Positions 49,402 through 62,073 of a stretch of DNA of 64,000 bases are shown in pieces (within the stretch, counting starts at the first letter, position 1; each line of letters starts with the position of its first letter). The notes below the pieces were generated by a model. That model did no database searches and had not been told where the DNA came from. It saw only the letters and a list, made by a program, of their open reading frames with translations. A program made the position numbers and the translations under genes. Source of the DNA: Membranipora membranacea (lineage: Eukaryota > Bryozoa > Gymnolaemata > Cheilostomatida > Membraniporidae); the NCBI GenBank assembly GCA_914767715.1, contig OU612065.1:32054001-32118000 (forward strand), in the 5' to 3' direction.

Positions 49402-49770
49402 TTAGACTTTATAATTTACACATCCGGCATTGCTGTAACAAAAGAGTAAAGTGTTGCCTCTCAATTCAGTTCGTGAGCTGGTGTTGAGGCGCGTTGTATG
49501 TCTACTAGGTCTGCGAGCACTCGGTTGAGGTAGTAAATGATGCAGGCAGTGCCCAGGTGTCTTGATCTTGTCGATGTGTTGATGGCACATAGAGTCAATA
49601 TATTCGTCTAGTGGTATGATGTTTAGCAGGGCTATCCTTTCACTATGCTCGTCGCAGCCTGGGGCTATAACTGCCAAATGCATTATCTGTTTTGTTGTCA
49701 TTTTGATCGCTTCAATTGATAGCAAGCAATCCCAGCTGTGAATCATGAACAATACTTTTATGTTTTCCAC
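49402..49770 (-). mobile_element. ORF resembling the C-terminus of a LINE reverse transcriptase (remnant)
   Basis: An open frame of about 120 codons on the minus strand contains ALLNIIPLDEYIDSMCHQHI, then IKTPGHCLHHLLPQPS and a basic tail. The layout L-x-I-x-PL-x-x-x-ID ... P-x-H-x-LHHLLP with an Arg-rich end resembles the tail of many invertebrate LINE polymerases. There is no YxDD core and no full-length element around it. A cellular exon cannot be excluded. It lies between the GPCR and guanylyl cyclase genes. Confidence 0.4.
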
Positions 49771-49903
49771 AGCCGAAAGCTGTGCAACATCAATTTGTCA
49801 TTCAATGATTCAAATTCAGGATATTTTGAGGGGATTTGAAATGGTTTCTAAGTATTTACTTCCTCATATAGGACATCAAATATCCAAAGTATAATGATAC
49901 CCT

Positions 49904-50018
49904 AGATCAATTTAATCTTATCGCCTGCATTCCAATTGCTCCCTTCCACTAGTCACTGTGGCGTGACCAGTGGATCAGGAGCAGCTCGGAATTCAGGCAA
50001 ATGGACCAAACTTGGTCT
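49904..50018. mobile_element. MITE copy directly behind the guanylyl cyclase stop
   Basis: Left end AGATCAATTTAATC and right end GGACCAAACTTGGTCT, with GCCTGCATTCCAATTGCTCC inside, as in the 40417 element. It ends 18 bases from the stop codon of the cyclase, so it must lie in that gene's 3' UTR. Confidence 0.7.
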
Positions 50019-50035
50019 AGGACGACCCCTATCCC

Positions 50036-53000
50036 TCATGTGTCAGAGCTGATAGTATGTATCTTTAGTCGGCGGTTAGATGAGCCACGACAGCTGATGT
50101 TGCTCGATGAGCTCGATGGTTTAGTAGGCACACTTCCGCTTCTTCTCACCCTGCCCTCATCGTTATTAATCGGCAGCACATTTACTCTATGTACAGTCTG
50201 CCCGGCATCAGCGCTGAGAGCTCTGCTGTCACCACTACATGCGCTGCCGCTGTGTGCCCTCGAGCGTAACTGGCTCCCAGCTATACTATGACTACGAGGG
50301 CTGCTCTCACGGCCCTGTACGGTGTTGGGTGTGATACTTCGTGTCGGTACGGTCAGCATTGGGCTGTTGCACACAGCTGGCAGCTGTAGCGGCTCTTCTA
50401 CTCTGCTATGCTTAGGAGAGGCGTTTCTCGACACTTCTCTCATCAACTGATTTAACTCATCGTCTGTTAGAAGGCTCTCCAGTCCATGATTCTCATCTCT
50501 GGAATAAACGAGAGCGGAATAGAAGCGTACGAGATTTTCATGTTGCGCCATCCTTGTGTATAAAACTGCCAACCAATACTCCAGTGAGGACCACAACAAC
50601 ACAATTATTTCTCACCAGTACCAGTGCAGGTTTAGTGCTCTACCTGTTGTTTGTGGCATTCCAATATCTAACAGGAATGTTTGTGAATGGAATGCCACAA
50701 ACAAGCACCCGCAGCTGAGTGATCACTAGAAGCTATGTTATGATAATTATAGTTTTAGGCATGACTGAATGGATCAACACAACTATGGTTGTTAGTTTAT
50801 ACCCCTTGCTGCTTCTCATGATTACAGATCCTGCTGCCTAGCCAATGTGTTGGATCCATTGAATTCCATATCTGGAATAGCATCATTAGCTTTCTTTTGC
50901 AAAACAAAGGGCTTGCAAAAATAGCCAGTCCCTAGTAGCAATCTAGAAATGCCCTAATCATCGACACTGTATGGGGTATAATTACTGTTTGCAATTTTGT
51001 AAACAAGACAATTTCTCAGGCTAATTATTCATGCTACTAGGGACAGCCAATCAGAGAACAGTCAGATGGGTCCCTGTGTTTAGTGTCCTAACCGTATAAC
51101 GCTATGATACTATTTCCATTCTAAGAGAAGAATCTAATTCAGTGGTTGGATCTGATTGGCAGGTGAGGGAGCTAGCCAACACATTGGCTACCTGCTGCCA
51201 CAAATATGTATCCTGTTAAACACTCAAACTTTCAAAACTTACTCTTCTGGGTCATCTGAGAATTTCGGAAGCTTTTTGGTGTAGCCATCTTTACCAACAA
51301 GCCAGTATGTGTTCATCCTGCCCTTACCCTGGGAAAAATGATAATAATAATAATAATTATAATAATAATCATATAATACAAATGAAAACCGTGAATAGTT
51401 AATAAAATAATGATAAGATCTTCTGACTGAATGTATGAGGATACGTTATGAGGATACGTTATGAGGATACGTTATGAGGATACGTATGAGGATACGTTAT
51501 GTAATATATGATGGTGCCAAGTCAAGTCAAATTTTAAAGTTTTAAACAACTCCTTTATCCTGCTATTAGGAATCCTGTTGAATGAAATAATAAAAAAAAC
51601 ATTTTAATATTCGGCCGAGCTTGAAGGTTTACTCATACACCACTCCTCTATACTTATTCTTCTTACACAATTGGTTTCCTATCATAAATCCGCCACAAAT
51701 ATAACACATCCATTCGCCTAACTTCTAAAATAAACGATTAAGACAGGCACCACAAGCTGCAAACCAATCTGTTTGGGAGGAGACAACTTGCATACCTGAC
51801 CTCTCGACGCAAAGCCTGTTTAAGACTAGCTCGGAATGTTACTTGAGCATTACCTTAATCTCGGAGAGTACTAGTGTATTACCTTAATCTCGGTGAGTCC
51901 TCTGTCTTTGATATGATAGCCGCCAAGAGCATCCAATAACATCTTGGTCTCCCTACTCATATGTATTCTATCAGCTAAAACAGAGGAGACAATTTCGTGA
52001 GATGGTTCTAAGAACAGGAAACAACAGAGGGAAAATTTCGAGCTTTTCTATGAATTTTGAGTTTGTGATTGAAGAATAATTCCAAACAACCCTTGCAGGC
52101 CGCTTCCTGATAATTGGAAATAAAAATAGTTTGGTTTGATGATTCAAAGACTAGTTCCTCATAAGCGAATTAATCACGTTGAATGTTTTTCAATCAAATA
52201 TCCAAATCAAAATGGTCATAACAGAGTTTCACTTCATGCAAGAAATGACTGAGATTTTTACATATATTATTGCAATACAGCTGGCCATAATATGCACAAG
52301 GAAAACTTTGTGGCCCTCAGCAATTAACAGTTTATATTATGAGAACATTTGCTTGAGCCCTACTCCCCCCTTAAACATTTGCGTTCCGCAGACGGTCCCT
52401 CCACCCCTAGGACGGGGGAGGGGGAAACGCTATTATGATGATCTTTGATACTTTCACAAAGTAAGGATATATACACTCACAGTGATGATGCTAAGGTGCA
52501 TACTGGGTGGTTTATTGTATACCCACTAGTTATTTACTCAATTCACTTTTAGGTGTATATTCATATAATTCATTACCACTTTTTTATGAATGTTTGCACC
52601 TGCTAATGCCTATCATAATGATCAGTTATCAGTCATACATCAGGATTTTTTAGTACCAGGAGTTTATGAGCCTAAGTGCTGGTCATATAGTAAAACACAC
52701 CCACTTATATACTCGTATTGGTATCCCGCCCTTATTACTGCTAGCTTTATACCTAAGGATGCTATGTAACGCACTCGTTTTTTATTTATTTGCAAGTGTA
52801 GGAATGCTGATATTCTTCTAATTTGTTGTTTGGCATTCTTAAAAGGCTTGCCCTCACAAAGGCACTGCTCATAAACAGCTTAATAATTATATTGCAACCA
52901 AATTTCTTCCCTGGTGTAAGCATCTGATCACAAGTCTGGATAGGAGATATCGCATAGGCTAGGTTGTATCTATTATGGGAATGTCATTGAAGAAAACTAT

Positions 53001-56000
53001 CACAATGTGTAAAGATCAGTAACAAACTGACAATAACCTAAGTGATGTGATTCTCTTCTAAAGGTCACATCACACAACTGTTGTTGACAGTTGACACAAT
53101 GGGGTTGGACATCACAATTAAGTTGTTTCATATCCCCCCCCTTATACAGGAAATGAGTCATCCCGTCATGAATTGAACTTTAATCACTGCTGGCAGATCC
53201 TGGTAGGCCGATAAACTTTTAAAACATACAAATTTTTTTCTATTTTAGGAGTTTGTAATGGGAATACATAGAATGTCAATTACTTGTACAGACCTCGGCT
53301 GTGAGATTCCATTCTTGATGCCGTGTTCACAGAGTCACCAAACAAGCAGTATCTAGGCATAGTCAGCCCAACAACCCCGGCAGCGCAATGTCCCGAGTGA
53401 CAGCCGATACGTAACTTCAACGGAATCTACGATTTACAAAGTCAACATAATTATTACAACAAACAATTCTAGTAGCTTGTAAATCTCGCTGTCTTTTGTA
53501 AAATATGCAGTCACAAATATGTAGTTGAGAGCAGTGGTTTCATCGAAAACAAGCTTGATCAGATTACACACGCAGAGATCAAACCTAGCTGGGTGGGCTG
53601 ATGTTGTGATTGAAGACAGCTGGTAGGGATTTTGCAGGATTTTTCCAAGTAGAACTAGGAATAAGAATATGACTAGCCTTGTCACATGGATAATGTTTTT
53701 GTATTAGGGGGTAGCCTTGTTTTTTCGGCCAAAGTATGTAGAGTTATCTTCTATTTTATAGCCTTTATAGCCTTGTCACACGGCTGCCTTTTTCCAAGAA
53801 AAGTAGCCATGTGACAAGGGTGCCCTCGGATCAGAGAGTCTAGCCTACATTTTTTTATACCCATGTCCATTAAAGCAAAGCCTCTGAGACCAATGATTAT
53901 TTTATTATATAACAATGAACTATTAGACAGACAATAAGAGTCTGTATTGTATTTAGAGTCTCCCACTGCTGACCTTAATGATACAGTCAGATATGTGGAT
54001 AGTATATCAACCGCTACAGCCTGCGTTTTAGACTGAATCTACATCCGAAACCTAATTATGAGGACAATCTATGACACAAATTTCGCAGGACAGGCTCCAA
54101 TTATGAAGATGGCGGGATCTCATTATTATTAATTATGTCAGAATTTCAACTGATCGTCGGTATATGTCCTATGTGAGATGCTGCCGATATTACACAAGAA
54201 TATTTAGCAAAGTATGAATCATAGATACAAAACGTCATCAACAGTATAATTGGATGTAAATAACTTGATTACTAGAGCACCTGCCATAGGAATATCAACT
54301 AAGCAAACTAACATACCATTTGTAGGTGAGGCACTTTCATTTCTGTGATGGCGCTAAGTAACTCCAGAGCCATAGTAGCTATCTCGCCTGCGTGCTTTTG
54401 GCCGTTACGCATTGGGAGCCCGCTTACACACATATAAGCATCACCAATTGTCTCCACCTAAAATTAAAAGTACCATTGTATGAATTCTAAGAAAAAAATT
54501 AAAAAAGAGGTAACGATGTAACCTATCTTTCGATTTAATTAACCCGAGAATATTGATGTAAAAAGAAGGAATCTGGCATCAGAGATGCCCTAGTGTTGAG
54601 AAATATGATTGTATTAATAATACACTGAGACTTCCGAGACTATACTAAAGAATCTGATGTGGACCAAATTGTGAGAGAATTTGTGCAGCCAATGGGCAAA
54701 ATATCTGGTTAAGATCAGAGGACAAGATTCTCATGTAACACGAAGATTTACCATGCTAGGTTATCTGGCACTGATATCAATCAACAATGATACCTTACAA
54801 CAAGTTTGTGATAACTGTCTAATTCAATTGAGGCTTTGGCTTAGAGATCATTACTGCTACATGTTACATGTAAATCTTCCCGAACAGAGTGTATTAGGGG
54901 ATCCTCCTTTGGACAGAGAAACACCGCTAACCTTATAAACATCATGATGTCCTATGATTTCATCGAATCTTGTATAGAGAGTATTCAGTAAGTTAACTAT
55001 CTGTATCGGAGAGCTGGCTGCTGATATAGTAGTAAAGCCGACGATATCGCTGAAAAATATCGTCACTTCGTCATAATGCTCTGGATGTACGGGATAACCG
55101 GCCTTCAAATCATCAGCTACTGAACTGAAAGCAATAAAGTTCAAAATTTAAAATTCACGATAAATACACAATGCATTATTTATAATTCATGTGGAGTAAG
55201 TTATCATTATTATGTCAATGCAGAATTACAGCGTATTGGTGGGCAGTAGCCTGCGGGCCAAAATTTAAATATTCTTAGTTCACTGTACATAGATTATTTT
55301 GCTTAACTTTGATTCCAGGTGTTATTAAATGTCTTAGAAGATGGCAAGTGTGGGAATATTTAAACCTGCAAACAGATTATTAAACGCTAGGACGTAAAAT
55401 TCAATATACCATGTATGTTTCCATCCATGGGGTTATAAATCTGAATATATAATATATAGGCTTTGTGAATGCACACTGACAATCATCAATATTACAAGGC
55501 ATGATTCACTGTAATCAATTTGAAGTTGTTCTCCCTCTGAAGTCTCATAATAATCAGGAGCTAAAACTAAACTAAGTCTAGTCAAGAGCCAGCAGGAAAA
55601 TGGCCGTCTCGCCGCTTAACTTTTTAAAATATGACTGTACTTATGATTTTAAAGTAGTGGAAAGCCGTAAAGTATTCTCAAAATCTTTTAGACTTAAGGT
55701 CATGCCTCGCCTAGGATACTAACTTGAGAACTACCGATCCGATTTCCTTGATTTTTCATTCTAATTGAAGCTATTCCTTGTTTAGCAATTTCCAAACCCT
55801 CAATTGTCTTTAATTTAATTTCTTATGTATGTGATGGCAAATTACAAAATTTAAGCCACCGTTGCCCATGCAAAAGAATAGTCGCCAAATTTTGGGTTTG
55901 GACTTCTTTGATCATGTGGATTGAGAAACCCCAAACAAAATTTTGGCGAGGCATGACCTTAATCAAGTCTATGTCCGGTTTGTGTTTGAATTTGGACATA

Positions 56001-59000
56001 CAGAATACAACATTAAGCCTTATGGATGAAAGAGACTTTCTCAGCAACTAGTTCCTAGCTGGATAAGGTTGCCAGTATATTGATTTTGAATTTTTGAATG
56101 TTGTAAAGAAAAATCACAACTTCAATACGAGTTAGCTGATATATTTTTTGGCTAATGTAGGTGCACTTCATCTCTGAACACAATGAGTCTGAAGATGGCA
56201 AAGAGTTGTAATGCGTAGAAAATATTTAAAAATATTTCTTACGTAGGGAGCATGCGACAAAGAAGCTGCTCAGTTTTCCCTTTTTCTTCCTCCAGTTCAA
56301 GAGTTCTCTCTTTGACGATTTCTTCGAGATGTGTTGCATATTTTTCTAGCTTCTTTAATATGCTGTCTATAATGTTTGTTTTTCTTTAATGAGAAAATAT
56401 CAATAGATTTTACTCCACGTGAAACATTTTTGCAAATTTTGTCAATCAGAATTCGGTCTATCAAATTGACGTGAATTCAAGTAAATCTTAATTATTGTAA
56501 TGGGAGTTGTTGTTTGCGCCATCTCAACATTCCATTCTCTAGAAATGCTCAGGATTTAAATTTTGGATCATCTAATATCTGAGAACACATTTAACTCACT
56601 GCCCGTGGTTCATATGTCTGATTTTGCGAGCAATGTCGTCAAACGATGGTCTCCTGTCGGACTGCTCTGTCCAGCATTCCTTCATGAGGTGTATAAATGG
56701 AGGCGGGACTAAACCGGCAGACACCGCTGGGCGACAAAATGGCGGCGGCTTTATCAGCTTGCGTATTATCTCTGTATAAAATAATCAGATTAGATAATAT
56801 AAAATGTGCTTCAAATGGGCTTAGGCGATACGCGATTAATAAAAAAAGTTAAATAGATGGCTTGGTATTGTATATTTGGAGCGCAACATGAATGATTAAT
56901 GGTCATATATCTCAATATCAACAAAACTAGTATAAATAAGCCATTGATAGAGGACAAGAGTTGTCTCTTTAACATCAGAGAGAGGACAACTACACATATC
57001 ATTTTTAGGACCAGGTGATTGGTTAGATCAGGGAGGGTGGTTAGATGATATAGATAATTAAGAGCTCTCTCAGTAAATGCGGGTACTAGTACCTGCAGCC
57101 GATAGATTGACGGTGCCGAAGGGATCAGTCTCTGTATAGACCTCCTGGAGTATGATACCAAAACTATAAACATCACCTTTCTGTGTCATCGGCAGCTTAC
57201 TATCTCTGAGGTGCTCCGGAGCCGTCCATAACCAGGCTAATAACGTATAATATATATTTTAAATAATAATAATATGTATATGAAATATATAAAATTTCAA
57301 CATCAACCTCAGCAATACAGGACAAGTATACAGACTCGACTATGCTGCTACCAGGGAGGGTGGCTGCTGCTGCGGCGACCCTTTGACTTTTGGGATTTTG
57401 CGCATACTATTCAAATAGACTTCAATTTTGGAGGAGATTGTGGTGAGGCACTGTTGATCTGCCGGATGAGTGGAAGGGTGCAGCTTTGACACTTCTTAGT
57501 CTCTAAGCATAAAACTACTAGTGTCACTGCATTATAAATGTTGTGTTTCTTGACATAAGAAAAGTACTTGACATCAAGGAAGCTTATTATAAGCTATTTC
57601 TGGAGCAATCATCTAAGTAAACAAATCTTCCAACCTTACTTGTTTTCTCACAGATCCTGTATGTGGTCACACCATGATTCACAATTAAGAGGCAGACCAG
57701 AGGTTAACCAAACTAGAAACTTGAAAGATTTATTTAGTAAGCTTGAATATAGATTGAGTTTAGAATCAGCAAGAACAATTGTCATGTTAGTTCTTGGTCA
57801 TATTATTAGGTACTATCGTTTAGCTCAGACTACCCACCTCCTCCTCTTATTTTAGCATCACTCTAAATACGATCTTGAGTCTGAGTATTCGACACTACAA
57901 AAAATCTTTGCCAACAGAATATCTTGAAAAAAATACAAAACATACAACCCAATATTTAATGACTCAGTGACTCATACATTCCGTTCTTTTCTATTCCGTA
58001 ATCGAGAAGCTAGTTACCTCACCTTCAGGCCTTTCGTGTACAGAGTCCGGTTCAACCAGGGGAGATAATCCAAATCCGCTGATCTTGAGTACCCATCTGT
58101 GATCTATGAGACATTTGGTAGATTTGAGGTTACCGTGACATTTGAGACTGCTTCGGTGTATGTATCTCATACCCTGATAAATAATAGATAGACAATAAAG
58201 CTCAAAGGGCTTGGGGGTTAGGCCAACAGTTTTTCAACGTCATCAGCTAAAGGCTAAACCAAATGATGGTTCAAATTTTGTTAAAATGATGGTTGAATAA
58301 AACTGGTGGTTGAAATGTTGGATCAAATGGAAGGGTCATACCACTAACAGCTTTCCAAAAGTGAAGTGTAGAATGCAAAAGGCTTGAAATCTAGGACTAT
58401 CAACACTCGTGAATTGACTGCAAGGAAGGTGAAATGTGGTGACTCACCACATCACATGAGAAAGTCTCAGCATTTTAAAGTTAAGCAAGTTAAAACCACA
58501 CTGGAAGTTAATACGTTAGACTATAAAATACAACTGATTGTAAGGTTTTTCTGCTCATACCAGATGATATGAAGGAAAACCCGATCTGGTCGATCAAAAT
58601 GATGTTACGACTTACCGCAACGAGATCTCGTATGAGAGCTTGTTTGAATGACCAGTCGAGAGCAATCTTATTCTCAGTCTGTCTCAGGACATCATAGAGA
58701 CTGCCGCGCTTAGTGAAATCATAGAGGAATCCCTGCTTGTATGGATCTGAGAAAACTCCCCAAAACATGTTCACGTTCTCATGTGTGAGCCCTCGTATCT
58801 ACAACAGAATCCAATTCCATGGTAAAGGCTTCTTGATTCAAATTACATTATCTCACTCATCACCCTTTAATTGAACCATTATCCTGCCAGTATACTGTTG
58901 ATTGGGGAGGGTAGAAATCCAGTATGAATACATCGAGAACCTACAACTTTAGGCTACATCTAGGACTTGGTGGAGGTGACCAGTTTTCCAGAACTTAGGC

Positions 59001-62000
59001 TTCATCAGGAACTGGCTATCAGGGGAGTTGTATTTTTTTCACCGTGGCTTTAGGCCTCAAACCAGAACATTGTAAACTGTCGAGAAACTCATTTTAACGC
59101 CAATGTAATGGAAATCTTCAGCAGATGGGTAATTAAAACATTGATGAAATCTTTATAACATCATTCTCGGTGTTTGTCTTCTTAATAACCTTACTATGCA
59201 AACATCTAATACAACTCACAAGATACACTGAGTGAGTATACATCAAACTATCAAATGGAAAAGCGATTATTGATCCTAATATCTCTGATATTATCTAGGG
59301 GCTTCAGAAAGGATATGATGATTTGTGAAGCTTTGACAATGGTAAGTGCATCTAATAGACAAATCTCCTTCCTGTTCAGGGGTCAACCAAGGTCATGACT
59401 GTACCTCTTTAAGATAGGCGGACTTCTTACGATAATTCTGCACTTTTGTCTGATTGCTCGTAACGAAGGAACAGAAAACCTGGCGTCTTCCCTGAAACAG
59501 AACATACGGGCTGTTAAATCATTGTTTTCATTAAAAAAGGAGACTTTTAACTTAAGTGTAAACACATTGAGTTTTGGCATTATCTTAGGTTTTAATAGGC
59601 AATATAAATTCTGGGGGTCAATCTATGTTTTTAGTTACAGCCACTAATATGAGAATCATACAGTTTGTGTAAAATAAGACCTAGTGCTTAGAAAGAAAAG
59701 AAAAAAGTGCAAAAAGTTCAAAAACTTTCCATGTCATAGTCAGTATATCAGATTACGATAGACTAATATACGCTGATGGTATATGGTTGGCGCAGAAGAG
59801 GAACCATCCTATAAGCAAGAGTTTAGTTCAAGGGTGACTTATTGCTAGCAAGCACCAGATAACACGAGCTAAGACAAGAGTTTATATAATGTTCAGTCTG
59901 AGTTCATGTATAGCTGGCCAATTTCTAGACTGGTGAACAATTCCTCTTGTGAATACTTGACTCCTCAAGAGTAAATATATGACGTGAGAAGACACTTACA
60001 TTTAGATAGGCAATGTTCTGTTGAACAGTTTTCTGATCGAAGGACATGGTACTAGAGATCATTGTGTAGTTTGATTTCTCAACTTTTCTGTTATTCAGTA
60101 TACTCATCTGAAATTGAAAAAGATGAGTTTATGCCATAAACACATAAATACTTATACGTCATAAAGTTTATGGTTTATTTATATAATCCATCCCAGTTTC
60201 GTTGACAAAGAACGGTAATGGAATTCTAGTTCATACAGTCCATTTCAAGATGAAACAAAACAAAGAGAATATCATTTCAGGAGAAAACTGTTTTATCGGT
60301 AAAACCAAGGAGTTAACCTTGAACTCCTTGGTGACACTACCTCTAGGGAAAATAGTAGCTTTTTTAACACACACTGGGTAACGTGTAGTGCGAGTAATCT
60401 TTGCTAGGACACCTGATACAGAATTTCCAGAAACAACCATGAAATTTCATTTACAGTGACCCTTGCAAAGTTTGGCATTCAAGTTCAAGATTTGCTTGGT
60501 CCTGAATTAGAAATAAAGGCTGTACAGACTGACTGACTTTCATGCTCAACTATCATTTGTATAACTGACATCACAAAGTTACTGGCTAGTAGATTTTGTC
60601 TGGGCCGGCTGTTGAATTCCTACAACTATTCTCAATTTAGTTAAAGGCTACCATTGTGGTATTGATAAGTCGCTGAGTTAATCTGTATCATACTTGACCT
60701 AGCACTCAAAGTACATAGCATGGTGTTGTAAGACTAGCTACAGCTGAGAACTGCTTATATATATATATATATACATACCTTATGGAGCATCTTAGAGTTC
60801 AAGGCTCTGTTTGTCATTGGTTTACTGCTAGTCCTGGAGAGAGGCTGCAGGCTTAGTGTATGCAAACTAGAAGTTCCATTCCTCATTGGGCTGTCCAGAG
60901 TGGTCCTATTCTGTGCTTCAGAGCGGTTGTGTGCGTCCATTGCCCACACTATGTCCTCAGAACTGAAGATAACCTTATCCATGTGAATAGCCGAGGATCT
61001 GGAAGTAGCATACGTGTAGCGACCTCTTCTCCTCACTTTGACAAATCTGCAAGAAAAACAGACCTTAGCCAGCAACATTTAACAAGTTTTACAGCTGAGT
61101 ATGACATCAACAAGACAGTGTGGTTCTGCTCAACTAAATGGGTAAGTACAAAGTACATACAACCATAGTCCCATGCTTGTTCACAGACATTGGTTGTAAT
61201 ATATAGGCATGGGTCACATGACTTTACAGTTATCCCTTTGTTTTCATGACATCCCATGTGTATAGAACTCCACAGTACTTTTGAGTTACTAACTCCACAC
61301 TATAGATCAGTTGGACTCTTAGACTGACTTCTTTGTGATTTGACACTTTTCCGGTGCACTGAGTACAGCATGAGTGACCCCAAAGATTCTTAACATGTCA
61401 TTTTTGTACTCTCTCAGAAGCTCTACATCACAAATAAATTTAAGCGGAGCTTAATTGATATAAGCTAGGTCAACAAAAACCAAAAAAACAGTTTTACGAA
61501 CCTCACAAAAAGTACGCTGGATAAAATTATTGTGATGGTGGCAAATATCCCACACAATACTGCCAGGATCACTGTAGTCATATCCATTGTTATCTTATAT
61601 TCCAGGAAGGGCCTCACACAGCTCACTCAACCATCAGTGAAGCTTACAGTGCGGTTCTCTGTGCACCAGGATATATACTCTATAACCGGATATGACGGAG
61701 AAGAGATCAAGCGCCTGTAAAATATGGGATGAGAACAGTAAGATCTTGTTGTCGGACTGTTCCTATAATCGAGCGGTTAATGGCCAGTACAAGATTTTTG
61801 ACTTTGTGCCGGTCATATTTTTCCCGTCATAACCGACCCGCAGAAAATTGTGAAAGATCCTCACCGAGTTGAAATTTTATAAATTATCATGTACTTGGTA
61901 GCTGTAAAACCATCAAAAAGCAAATAGAATAACAAACTTTAAATACTATAATCAAAGAATTTCGTTTCAGAGAAAGGAGAAATACATTTAATAACTTACA

Positions 62001-62073
62001 GTGTACTGGTCAGTTGGCAGATTCCGTGAGTTTCTGTGGCACAAGCTGGAAGGTCATAAATCAGCTGACCGAC
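50036..62073 (-). CDS. Receptor-type guanylyl cyclase
   Basis: Seventeen minus-strand exons: 62073-62000, 61714-61502, 61046-60779, 60412-60318, 60107-60000, 59491-59405, 58798-58616, 58173-58023, 57236-57093, 56771-56600, 56383-56243, 55124-54932, 54457-54317, 53426-53294, 51974-51883, 51328-51243 and 50498-50036. Makes cGMP from GTP. A short Cys-containing outer segment is followed by one membrane span ([20 protein letters not shown]), a kinase-homology domain ([31 protein letters not shown]), a coiled linker ([16 protein letters not shown]) and the cyclase ([18 protein letters not shown] with the guanine-specifying Glu, [17 protein letters not shown] with its Cys). A Ser-rich tail of about 150 residues ends the protein. 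Oddities: in-frame TGA at 61627-61629 before the membrane span; a one-base phase mismatch between exons 3 and 4; SGFG where the kinase-homology domain usually has DYG. The first exon is unknown. Confidence 0.9.
50647..50704. repeat. Inverted repeat in a cyclase intron
   Basis: Perfect 17-base arms (TTGTTTGTGGCATTCCA and its complement) flank a 24-base loop. Confidence 0.85.
51437..51500 (+). repeat. 13-bp tandem repeat (GAGGATACGTTAT)
   Basis: About five units, the fourth short by two bases, in a guanylyl cyclase intron. Confidence 0.92.
51849..51894 (-). other. Duplicated exon end and splice donor of the cyclase
   Basis: CGAGATTAAGGTAAT, the last exon bases and donor of the exon 51974-51883, is repeated 30 bases further into the intron. 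Use of the outer donor would add an in-frame TAG, so the inner donor at 51882 must serve for a full-length product. Confidence 0.75.
53675..53830. repeat. Foldback elements with TAGCCTTGTCAC ends
   Basis: Contains TAGCCTTGTCACATGG at about 53679 and a hairpin at 53769-53820 with arms CCTTGTCACACGGCT and AGCCATGTGACAAGG. Similar ends occur at 28992 and 32127, so this is probably a small foldback/MITE family. Confidence 0.55.

Noticed and set aside
50001-50291. Plus-strand open frame, Leu-rich
   Set aside because: Antisense to the Ser-rich tail of the guanylyl cyclase.
61590-61670. Tiny intron (gtaagc...gtgtgag, about 35 bases) that would remove the TGA in the cyclase
   Set aside because: Far shorter than any other intron here, and there is no pyrimidine tract before the acceptor.
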